Below, piece by piece: positions 29,373 to 36,025 of a DNA stretch of 64,000 nucleotides (the stretch's first letter is position 1; each line of letters begins with the position of its first letter). The stretch covers positions 62,001 through 126,000 of the forward strand of contig NZ_JANUFD010000004.1 of the NCBI RefSeq assembly GCF_024807945.1. The letters are read 5' to 3'. Source of the stretch: Pseudomonas sp. JUb42 (lineage in GTDB: Bacteria; Pseudomonadota; Gammaproteobacteria; Pseudomonadales; Pseudomonadaceae). The notes beneath the pieces were generated by a model. It saw only the letters and a program-made list of their open reading frames with translations. It ran no database searches and had not been told where the DNA came from. The position numbers were made by a program, and so were the translations under genes.

Positions 29373-30137
29373 ATGCGCCTACTGATTTTCAGCATTCTAT
29401 TGTGGGCGTCCACCCCCAGCCTGGCCGATCAGCCTTCGTTGCGCTTTTCCCTGGCCGACAGCTGGTCCATGCCGCTGGTCAATGTCCGCGATGGTCAACC
29501 CAATGCGGGGATCCTGTTCGACATCATGCAAAGCCTGAGCGAGCACATGGGCCGCACCGCCATTTACCATGTGCTGCCGCGTAACCGCATTCAGGGCGCC
29601 ATGGAGCGCGGCGAGATCGACGTACGCTGCTACGTCTCCCCCGATTGGCTGGGCGGCCTGTCCGGCGACTACACCTGGAGCCTGCCGCTGCTGATCCAGC
29701 GCGACCTGCTGGTGACCACTGCGCGTAACGCCTTCCCCATCACCGCTGCACAATTGCATCGACAACCCATCGGCACGGTACTGGGCTACTTCTATCCCAA
29801 GCTGCAACCGCTGTTCGACAGCCAGCAACTGATTCGCGAAGACGCCCGCGGCCAGGACCAGGTCCTGCTCAAGCTCAAGGCTCGGCGCTACTTCTATGCC
29901 GTCAGCAGCCAGTGGGCGCTGGACTGGTTCAACCAGAACGATGGCGCCGGCGACCCGATGCAGGCCGTGGCCGTCATTAATGAAGAGCCCGTGGGCTGCA
30001 TTGCCCGCAACGATCTGGACTTGCCGGTGCAAGGCATCATGCGCGCCCTGCTGCGCATGAAAATGTCCGGGGAAATCGACCGCATCATCGAACGCTATCG
30101 CACCTCCAGTGCTCCGCCCGCACTCATGGCGCCTTGA
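29373..30137 (+). CDS. periplasmic substrate-binding protein, SBP_bac_3 type
   Basis: Putative amino-acid-type solute-binding protein, 254 aa, exported by the signal peptide MRLLIFSILLWASTPSLA. The domain shows QPNAGILFDIMQSLSEHMG (usually the lobe I pattern) and IDVRCYVSPDW. The start at 29373 follows an AGAGAG site; upstream codons in the same frame belong to the region divergent from dnaX. No permease or ATPase genes are nearby, so it may be an orphan or sensor-type binding protein. The ligand is unknown. Confidence 0.78.
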   Translation: MRLLIFSILLWASTPSLADQPSLRFSLADSWSMPLVNVRDGQPNAGILFDIMQSLSEHMGRTAIYHVLPRNRIQGAMERGEIDVRCYVSPDWLGGLSGDYTWSLPLLIQRDLLVTTARNAFPITAAQLHRQPIGTVLGYFYPKLQPLFDSQQLIREDARGQDQVLLKLKARRYFYAVSSQWALDWFNQNDGAGDPMQAVAVINEEPVGCIARNDLDLPVQGIMRALLRMKMSGEIDRIIERYRTSSAPPALMAP

Positions 30138-30239
30138 CCCGCTCAACCTGCCGCCAACCTGTAGCAATATCGTCACAATGCGCCACTACCCTTGCTGAAA
30201 TATTTGGTAACAACCAGACCAACGGGCAGGGCGAAGCGC

Positions 30240-31931
30240 ATGAGCGACAAACCGGACGACACTTCCAAAGCAACCGGCACCCCCACTGACACCAGTCGCC
30301 GCCGCTTCCTCGGCGGCGTCGCCGTTCTGGGTGCCGGCGCGGCCCTCAGCAGCCACGCTTCGGCCCATGAGCCAAGCGGCGCCAAGGCCGAGAAACACCT
30401 GGCCGGCCCGGCGCTGGACAAAGCCCTGCACGAACACGTCAAGACGGTGGTGGTCATCTACGCCGAGAACCGCAGCTTCAACAACCTGTTCGGCGACTTC
30501 CCCGGCGTTGAAAGCCCACTCTCCACGGTCAAGCCTGAGCAATATCAGCAGCGCGACCGTGATGGCAGCCTGCTCAATACCCTGCCTCCGGCCTGGGGTG
30601 GTGTGTTGCAGGTCGGCCCGCAGACCGTCGATGGCGTGACCTATCCGGTCAACACCCAATTCCAGGAAAACCTGCCCAACGCGCCCTTCGCGCTCAAGGG
30701 CCCGAACGCCGAAGACCTGCCCCTGAGCCTGGTCACCCGCGACTTGTGGCATGTGTTCTACCAGAACCAGATGCAAATCAACGGCGGCAAGAACGACAAA
30801 TTCGTCGCCTGGGCCGACTCCGGTGGCCTGACCATGGGCTACTACCCGCAAAGCCAGTACTCCCTGCGCCTATGGGACGTGGCCAAGGAATTCGTGCTGT
30901 GTGACAACTTCTTCCAGGGCGCTTTCGGTGGCTCCTTCCTCAACCACCAGTACCTGATCTCGGCCCGCGCGCCGTTCTACCCGGACGCCGCTGCGTCGGT
31001 CGCCAAGACGCAGATCGCCACGGTGGAAAGCGACGACCCGCTCGACTTGCGCCTCAAGCCGCTGGAGAAATCCCCGGCCAGCGCCATGACCGGTGCCCCG
31101 CAGTTCGGCCCGAGCCTGCTGACGCCAGACGGTTTTGCCGTCAACACCATGGCCCCGCCGTACTGGCCGACCTGGCTGCGCGATCCGGAAAAGCCCGACT
31201 ACTCCAAGCCTGACCTGGCCAACGTGCTGGTGCCCCAGAGCCACGAGCATATCGGCGACAAACTGTCGAAGAAGAACATCGACTGGGCCTGGTACGCCGG
31301 TGCCTGGCAAGTCACCCTGGATCAATACAAGGATTCCACCGGCATCCCCAAGATCCCCAACTTCCAGTACCACCACCAACCCTTCAACTACTTCAAGCAG
31401 CAGGGGCCGGAGAACCCGGCGGAGCGCGCCAAGCGCCTGCGCGACGGTGGCCTGGGCGACGAGGCGAGCAGCAACAAATTCCTCGCTGACGCGCAAGCAG
31501 GCAAGCTGCCAGCAGTGACCTTCTACAAACCCCAGGGCAACCTCAACATGCACGCCGGTTATGCCGACGTCGCCTCAGGCGACCGCCATATAGACCGGGT
31601 GATCAAGGTCCTGCGCAACAGCCCGCAATGGAACAACATGGTCATCGTCATCACCGTCGACGAAAACGGCGGCTGGTGGGACCATGTGGCACCGCCCAAG
31701 GGCGACCGCTTCGGCCCCGGCACCCGTGTTCCGGCGCTGATCGTCTCGCCGTTCGCCCGCAAAGGCACGGTGGACCACACCGTCTACGACACCGCCTCGA
31801 TCCTGCGTCTGATCACCCGCGTCCACGGCCTGGAAACCCTGGATGGCCTCAAGCAACGCGACGACGCCATGAAAGCCCGCGGCCAGCAGCCCATGGGTGA
31901 CCTGACCAACGCCCTGCATTTCCCGGGTTGA
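30240..31931 (+). CDS. Tat-exported phosphoesterase, acid phosphatase AcpA / phospholipase C family
   Basis: Exported phosphoesterase of the alkaline phosphatase superfamily, 563 aa. A twin-arginine signal SRRRFLGGVAVLGAGAALSS lies near residue 22. The active-site strand VIYAENRSFNNLFGDFPG carries the Asn that replaces Ser/Thr in PLC/AcpA enzymes, and VDENGGWWDHVAPP near the C-terminus supplies metal ligands. Substrates of relatives are phospholipids or phosphomonoesters. The ATG at 30240 is chosen over an upstream in-frame codon because it places the Tat motif correctly. A REP pair follows. Confidence 0.88.
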   Translation: MSDKPDDTSKATGTPTDTSRRRFLGGVAVLGAGAALSSHASAHEPSGAKAEKHLAGPALDKALHEHVKTVVVIYAENRSFNNLFGDFPGVESPLSTVKPEQYQQRDRDGSLLNTLPPAWGGVLQVGPQTVDGVTYPVNTQFQENLPNAPFALKGPNAEDLPLSLVTRDLWHVFYQNQMQINGGKNDKFVAWADSGGLTMGYYPQSQYSLRLWDVAKEFVLCDNFFQGAFGGSFLNHQYLISARAPFYPDAAASVAKTQIATVESDDPLDLRLKPLEKSPASAMTGAPQFGPSLLTPDGFAVNTMAPPYWPTWLRDPEKPDYSKPDLANVLVPQSHEHIGDKLSKKNIDWAWYAGAWQVTLDQYKDSTGIPKIPNFQYHHQPFNYFKQQGPENPAERAKRLRDGGLGDEASSNKFLADAQAGKLPAVTFYKPQGNLNMHAGYADVASGDRHIDRVIKVLRNSPQWNNMVIVITVDENGGWWDHVAPPKGDRFGPGTRVPALIVSPFARKGTVDHTVYDTASILRLITRVHGLETLDGLKQRDDAMKARGQQPMGDLTNALHFPG

Positions 31932-31959
31932 GTCATTTGGCGTGAACTACCAAAACTCA

Positions 31960-32050
31960 GTGGGAGCGAATTTATTCGCGAAAGCGGTGTTCCAGGCGAT
32001 GAAGATGCGTCGGATGTACCGGCCTCTTCGCGAATGAATTCGCTCCCACA
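31960..32050. repeat. REP pair, GAATTCATTCGCGAA family, near-identical to 57278-57368
   Basis: The arms GTGGGAGCGAATTTATTCGC and GCGAATGAATTCGCTCCCAC surround the core CGGTGTTCCAGGCGATGAAG. The whole 90-base unit differs from the copy at 57278 at one base (TTTATT against TTCATT). The remaining gap to 32255 holds nothing else recognisable. Confidence 0.9.
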
Positions 32051-32255
32051 AGATTTGCTCCATGCTCCGGTTGGTGTTGGCTGCGTGACAGCGCGGCGTT
32101 ATAGATGGGGCTGCATTTGCCTTGTGGGCACGCTTCACTTCCTGCATAAACCAGCGACAAATCGTACAAGCCATAACGGCAAGGCCGACTTGTCCTGAAA
32201 ACCCCATGAGTATTTCTTACAGGGCCTGATTAACCCTGTAAGGAAACTCCGAATC

Positions 32256-32735
32256 ATGACCGCCCTTAAAACCCGCTTCGGCACTGACCTGCTGGTCGTA
32301 CACTGCTCCGCCTCAGGTCCCCACGTCGACGTCGGCGTACGCGACATTACCCGCTGGCATGTCCAGCGCGGCTTCACGACTGTGGGCTATCACTATGTCA
32401 TCCGCCGCAATGGCGAACTGGAAACGGGCCGCAGGGAAAACGCCATCGGTGCCCATGCCACCGGCCACAACGCCCGCTCCATCGGCATTTGCCTGGTAGG
32501 GGGTGTCGATCTCAATAACAAACCAGCCAATAACTTCACCGACGAGCAGTTCACGACCCTGGAATGCCTGCTCCGGGAACTGAAGGTCCGCTATCCAAAA
32601 GCGCGCATCTGCGGCCACCGCGATTTGTCGCCGGACAAGAACAGCGACGGTCGCATCACCCCGAATGAATACACCAAGGCCTGCCCTTCATTCGATATCA
32701 ACCCATGGCTGAAAGAACGCTTCGGCCCCCTATAG
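32256..32735 (+). CDS. N-acetylmuramoyl-L-alanine amidase, T7-lysozyme type (Amidase_2)
   Basis: Zinc amidase that cuts the lactyl-amide bond of peptidoglycan, 159 aa, the size of phage T7 lysozyme. Likely zinc ligands are the His of VVHCSAS, the His of CGHRDLSPDKN and the Cys of TKACPSFDI; GYHYVIRRNG holds the conserved Tyr/His. There is no signal peptide and no holin or phage structural gene nearby, so it looks like a lone lysin of phage origin. AAGGA precedes the ATG. The 3' end overlaps the convergent DinB gene by 6 bases. Confidence 0.88.
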   Translation: MTALKTRFGTDLLVVHCSASGPHVDVGVRDITRWHVQRGFTTVGYHYVIRRNGELETGRRENAIGAHATGHNARSIGICLVGGVDLNNKPANNFTDEQFTTLECLLRELKVRYPKARICGHRDLSPDKNSDGRITPNEYTKACPSFDINPWLKERFGPL

Positions 32736-33263
32736 GACGGGGATCAGATTCAACAGATCGGTGGAGCCGACATCGACGCCCGCTTGCGACAGCAGCGTCG
32801 TTGCCTGGCCGCGGTGATGGGTCTGATGATTGAAGAAGTGGCTCAGCAGTGCATGGAAATCACGCGAAAAAGGAGTGCCCTGGGTATTGGCATAAGACAC
32901 CGCCCTATCCAGATCCGCCTCGCTCAAGACCTCGACCCACTCGGTGATGATCCGGTCCAGCAAAACCCGGTGCTCGCGCATCTCGCCGAAGCTCTCGAAC
33001 AGCAACTGGCTCAAGCCTTGCGGCGCAGGCCACTGACGCAGCGGATCCAGCGCCGGGTGCAAGGACGGGTGCCGGGCAAAGCGCTGCAACCAGATGGTGT
33101 CCGCGACCAGCAGATGGTTCAGCGTACCGATGATCGAGCCAAAAAACGCCTTTCGGCCTTCGCGCAGTGCCTCTTCCGGAAGGCCGGCAGCGGCTTCATA
33201 GAGGCGGTTGTTCATCCACTGGTTGTAGGCGGCCATGAGGCGGATTTGCTCGAGGCGGGGCAT
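32730..33263 (-). CDS. DinB family protein
   Basis: Four-helix-bundle DinB/DUF664-type protein, 177 aa, probably a metal-dependent thiol transferase or hydrolase. The putative metal histidines are in GTLNHLLVADTIW and HFFNHQTHHRGQ, the normal DinB triad. The start MPRLEQIRLMAAYNQWMNN at 33263 has a CGGAGCC site upstream. It overlaps the convergent amidase by 6 bases. The physiological role is not known. Confidence 0.88.
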   Translation of the reverse strand: MPRLEQIRLMAAYNQWMNNRLYEAAAGLPEEALREGRKAFFGSIIGTLNHLLVADTIWLQRFARHPSLHPALDPLRQWPAPQGLSQLLFESFGEMREHRVLLDRIITEWVEVLSEADLDRAVSYANTQGTPFSRDFHALLSHFFNHQTHHRGQATTLLSQAGVDVGSTDLLNLIPVL

Positions 33264-33395
33264 GGGTAGGCTCCGGTACAATCACACACTAGTAGCCTGT
33301 AATCGGCGCAACTCGAAACGACTTAGAAAGCATTCACTGAGCACGGCCATGCGTCTTCGTGGTGAGATATGAGTTCTGTCGAAATCGATGGCGCC

Positions 33396-33680
33396 TCAGA
33401 TTGCGTGCAAGTCACGCAATGCCTCGGGATGCTGGCTTGCCACACGCAATAGAGTCTGCGCTGCGCCTGTTGGCTGACGTCGTCCTTGCTCCCAATCCTG
33501 CAAAGTACGCAGGCTGACTCCCAGGAGCAAAGCAAAAGCGGTTTGAGAAATACCGACCTTGGCGCGGGCTTCAGCAGCAACCGACAGCCGCACCTCGGTT
33601 GAACGAGCAGCTTTGCCAGCCTTCATTTGACGCACCGAAGCCAGCAAGTCGCTCTGAAATTGCTCCATTTCACTGTCCAT
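33396..33680 (-). CDS. XRE-family antitoxin, HigA-like
   Basis: DNA-binding antitoxin, 94 aa. The helix-turn-helix is at about 46-75 (ISQTAFALLLGVSLRTLQDW, then EQGRRQPTGAA), a form typical of HigA2-type antitoxins encoded after a RelE/HigB-type toxin. Its ATG overlaps the toxin stop (CATGGACAGTGA), the usual translational coupling. The toxin gene is interrupted by a stop codon, while this gene is intact. The protein probably still represses its own operon through the palindrome at 33997-34015. Confidence 0.88.
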   Translation of the reverse strand: MDSEMEQFQSDLLASVRQMKAGKAARSTEVRLSVAAEARAKVGISQTAFALLLGVSLRTLQDWEQGRRQPTGAAQTLLRVASQHPEALRDLHAI

Positions 33681-33987
33681 GGCTGATTTCCTCTTTCAAC
33701 TGATTCAGAAAAGCGCTTGGGAGGTTGTCAAATTTTGCCTTTGTGTAGGCAATCAGCAACCAGATATAGCCTTCAGAAAGCGTGTTGTAATAGATCACAC
33801 GCGTACCAACGCGTTTACCCATCCCGCTGCGAGACCAACGGACTTAACGCAGGCCGCCACTTCCTGGAATCACATCACCCGCCAATGGGTTCGCAGCGAG
33901 CCAGGCAATGAAATCCTCACGTTCACCATCGCACCATATTGACTCGGCGTAGCGCTTGAAAATTTCGGTTTCGATAATCGTATACAT
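33670..33987 (-). pseudogene. HigB/RelE-like toxin with an in-frame stop codon
   Basis: From the ATG at 33987 the frame reads MYTIIETEIFKRYAESIW and continues to SGGLR, then TAA at 33846-33844 (codon 48), then VRWSRSGMGKRVGTRVIYYN and on to a natural stop overlapping the antitoxin start. Without the TAA the product would be 105 aa, the right length. Relatives have Lys at that place (GLRKVRW), so one A-to-T change (AAA to TAA) explains the break. The downstream part contains the basic residues expected of the RNase site, so the truncated 47-residue product should be inactive. Base composition is more AT-rich than the flanks, suggesting transfer. A sequencing error cannot be excluded. Confidence 0.8.
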
Positions 33988-33996
33988 AGTCGCAAT

Positions 33997-34015
33997 TATA
34001 CGGCAACGCCGTATA
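33997..34015. promoter_or_regulatory. palindromic operator of the toxin-antitoxin operon
   Basis: TATACGGCAACGCCGTATA is a perfect 8-bp inverted repeat with a 3-base spacer. It lies 9 bases before the toxin ATG, where antitoxin binding would block transcription or initiation. No other good operator is visible nearby. Confidence 0.75.
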
Positions 34016-34207
34016 TCCAAACAAGACTATTGCGCTGCCAATATCGAGCTTCAGCCAGTCTAAACGTGGCAGAGCGGATAACAGCAACCGGGTTTGCTTG
34101 CATCACACGACGGGACGCGCGAGATTGAAACAATCGAGACAAAATGTGAAGTCTGGAGGGCGAAGCATTGCAGCGAGGAGGCAAAGCGAAGGGCCGTTAA
34201 GGAGGCA

Positions 34208-34304
34208 ACCCCACCAGCCACACCCCGGCACACAATGTTCCCGCTGTGGCTGCTTCCTTCCGGATCTGACCAGGTTGACGGGTAATCGTTGCGGGGGGAC
34301 CGAT
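34208..34304 (-). ncRNA. ffs: 4.5S RNA (small bacterial SRP RNA)
   Basis: RNA component of the signal recognition particle, partner of Ffh. On the minus strand the universally conserved apical loop reads CAGATCCGGAAGGAAGCAGC, flanked by arms starting ATCGGTCCCCCCGCAACG and ending GTGTGGCTGGTGGGGT that pair along a long hairpin. Length is about 97 bases; both ends are estimates. The preceding promoter predicts a 5' leader of about 35 bases to be processed. The 34020-34207 stretch downstream shows no other feature. Confidence 0.95.
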
Positions 34305-34345
34305 GGGGTCACCATAACGACGCTCACCTCTCGGCGAGCCGCGCC

Positions 34346-34373
34346 ATTGTACCGGTCTTGAGCGAAGTTACAA
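34346..34373 (-). promoter_or_regulatory. sigma-70 type promoter of ffs
   Basis: On the minus strand TTGTAA (34373-34368) and TACAAT (34351-34346) are separated by 16 bases, matching 4 of 6 and 5 of 6 consensus positions. A start near 34339 would leave a short leader before the mature 4.5S RNA. Confidence 0.6.
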
Positions 34374-34388
34374 CCCGTTGTTGCGGAT

Positions 34389-34410
34389 AAAAAACTTGAG
34401 AGTGCTCAAG
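34389..34410 (-). terminator. rho-independent terminator of the DJ-1/PfpI gene
   Basis: On the minus strand CTTGAG pairs with CTCAAG around CACT, followed by TTTTTT. It lies 38 bases after the DJ-1/PfpI stop and just upstream of the ffs promoter, insulating ffs. Confidence 0.75.
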
Positions 34411-34447
34411 CACTTGTGTGGCGGGGCGCGGCGGCCTTTTGAGTGCC

Positions 34448-35011
34448 TCAGGCGGCCCGCAGGGCGCCGGCGATTGCCTTGTTGAACGCTGGCAGGTCGT
34501 CGGGGTTGCGCGAGGTGATCAGCGTCCAGCCATTGGCCGGGCACTCCTTGACCTCGGTATCGACCCAATCCGCCGCGTCGGCGTTCATCAGGTCGGTGCG
34601 CACGCTGGGGTAGGACGTCAGGGTCTTGCCCTCAACCACACCGGCATCAATCAACAGCCAGGGGCCATGACAGATCGCCGCAACGGTTTTGCCCGCCTTG
34701 ACGAACTCATTGACGATTCGCTGGGCATCGGCGTCCTGACGCAACGTATCGGCATTGACCGTACCGCCCGGAATCACCAGGGCATCGAAGTCCGATGCGT
34801 TGAGAGCGGCGAGCGCGCTGTCGGACTTTACCGTTACGTCCTTGTCGGCGTCATGCAGGCAGGTTTGCGTGATACCGCCCTTGCTCGAACCATGGGTGAC
34901 GGTCGCGCCAAAACCCCGCAGGGCTTCCAGCGGCTTGAGCAATTCATCGCGCTCAATGCCGGAATTGGAGGTGATGATCAGGATTTTCTTGCCTTGCAGC
35001 TCGGTACTCAT
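34448..35011 (-). CDS. DJ-1/PfpI family protein, YhbO/PfpI-like
   Basis: Cytoplasmic class I glutamine amidotransferase-like protein, 187 aa; relatives are stress proteins reported as glyoxalase or deglycase. The nucleophile elbow VAAICHGPWLLID carries the reactive Cys near residue 108, and IPGGTVNADTLR and NSGIERDELLKPLEAL match the PfpI subgroup with the conserved Glu. It is transcribed alone and ends at its own terminator. Confidence 0.9.
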   Translation of the reverse strand: MSTELQGKKILIITSNSGIERDELLKPLEALRGFGATVTHGSSKGGITQTCLHDADKDVTVKSDSALAALNASDFDALVIPGGTVNADTLRQDADAQRIVNEFVKAGKTVAAICHGPWLLIDAGVVEGKTLTSYPSVRTDLMNADAADWVDTEVKECPANGWTLITSRNPDDLPAFNKAIAGALRAA

Positions 35012-35200
35012 GATGGTCTTCCTCTAGTCAAATTGGCCCGTCTGAACGGGCAGACAAAAAATGGGAGGCAAGGCCGAATCAGAAAGTTCAGCCCGATTGG
35101 GCGGCCGGTTTTATTTGGGCGTTGTCGCTACCGCCCGGCAACTGAATCGAACTCATGTGAACTGTTCCCCTCCAAAGTTCACACTATGGAGGAAGTCCCG

Positions 35201-35434
35201 ATGAGCACCCAAGAACGTTCCAACCCGGTCAACTCGGCGTCAAACAATCCGCCAACCGATGCCGCCGGCAAACCCGTCAACGTCGTCGAACGCGATCTTG
35301 AAGACCGCAGTGACGCCACCAAAGGTGTCGATGAAACCATCACGCCCTCCTCGACCCGGACCAAGGAGCAGGAGGTGGAAGAGCTCAATCAAAAAACTGC
35401 CGAGATCGAGCGCAAAGTGGCCGACGGTAACTAG
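35201..35434 (+). CDS. small hydrophilic protein, 77 aa
   Basis: Not recognised. It is highly charged and disordered-looking (MSTQERSNPVNSASNNPPTD), with a predicted helix at the end (EQEVEELNQKTAEIERKV). GGAGG at 35188-35192 fixes the start at 35201 rather than the ATG at 35186. It lies 9 bases before another tiny hydrophilic gene, so both are probably one transcript. No membrane segment. Stress-type small proteins of this kind are common in Pseudomonas, but the function is unknown. Confidence 0.7.
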   Translation: MSTQERSNPVNSASNNPPTDAAGKPVNVVERDLEDRSDATKGVDETITPSSTRTKEQEVEELNQKTAEIERKVADGN

Positions 35435-35443
35435 GTGAGACCC

Positions 35444-35593
35444 ATGAAGACTCACGATCAGCACGATGACGAGCAAACGCCGGAATACCCGCTGTCCGCG
35501 CCGATCAAACCCGATGATCCCGAGCGCAAGAACGATCAGTCCCGGGCGGATACCCGGGACTGGTCAGAACACGAAGAGGACGAGCCTTCGTGA
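35444..35593 (+). CDS. small acidic protein, 49 aa
   Basis: Short frame with an ATG at 35444 after GGTGAGACCC, starting MKTHDQHDDEQTPEYPLSAP and ending HEEDEPS. It is almost fully hydrophilic and likely unstructured. The position 9 bases after the previous small gene and the coding-like third-base GC support it. Function unknown. Its stop is 3 bases from the stop of the convergent gene. Confidence 0.55.
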   Translation: MKTHDQHDDEQTPEYPLSAPIKPDDPERKNDQSRADTRDWSEHEEDEPS

Positions 35594-35596
35594 GGC

Positions 35597-35839
35597 TTAC
35601 TCCTCAGGATCATCCAGTTTCGCCGCCACTGCTTCATCGACAGCGCGTTCATAGCTGAGGTCCGCCCGCGCCTTGAGTGCCTGACAATCATCCCAGTCGA
35701 TCACGCCCCCACGTAACAGTTCATCGGCCGCGCTGATCAGGGTTTCATGCCAGGCGTCCGGCGAATCATTGCGATAGCCGCTGTCTTCCAGCACCAGGTA
35801 CCAGGCATCCAGCTCCGGGGTTTTGCGTGGCTTTTCCAT
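35597..35839 (-). CDS. hypothetical protein, 80 aa
   Basis: Not recognised. The ATG at 35839 gives MEKPRKTPELDAWYLVLEDS, with GGGAG 8 bases upstream; the frame extends further back. It is acidic and helical, with DAWHETLISAADELLRGGVI and an Ala-rich C-terminus. It is convergent with the two small genes at 35201-35593. Confidence 0.55.
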   Translation of the reverse strand: MEKPRKTPELDAWYLVLEDSGYRNDSPDAWHETLISAADELLRGGVIDWDDCQALKARADLSYERAVDEAVAAKLDDPEE

Positions 35840-36025
35840 TTCTGCTGCTCCCGAGATTGCTTTCGAATATCTGCGCCGGTAGACCCTGGGCATTTTTTTC
35901 CGGTTCCCTGCGACATTGACCAGCGGTGTGCGCCGCTCGGTGAATACCGTCGAACCTTTGCCGTGCTTCCCGCGTCGTAGCGCAATAACTGCTCACTTGC
36001 CCGCCAGTGCTTCAGAGGTGAACTC

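Noticed and set aside
33679..33942. Plus-strand frame opposite the toxin-antitoxin genes
   Set aside because: It has no ribosome binding site and no recognisable motif, and the minus strand shows a clear toxin frame with antitoxin overlap.
34418..35200. Plus-strand frame running into the 77-residue small protein
   Set aside because: It is antisense to the DJ-1/PfpI gene; only the last part after the GGAGG site at 35188 looks like a true gene.
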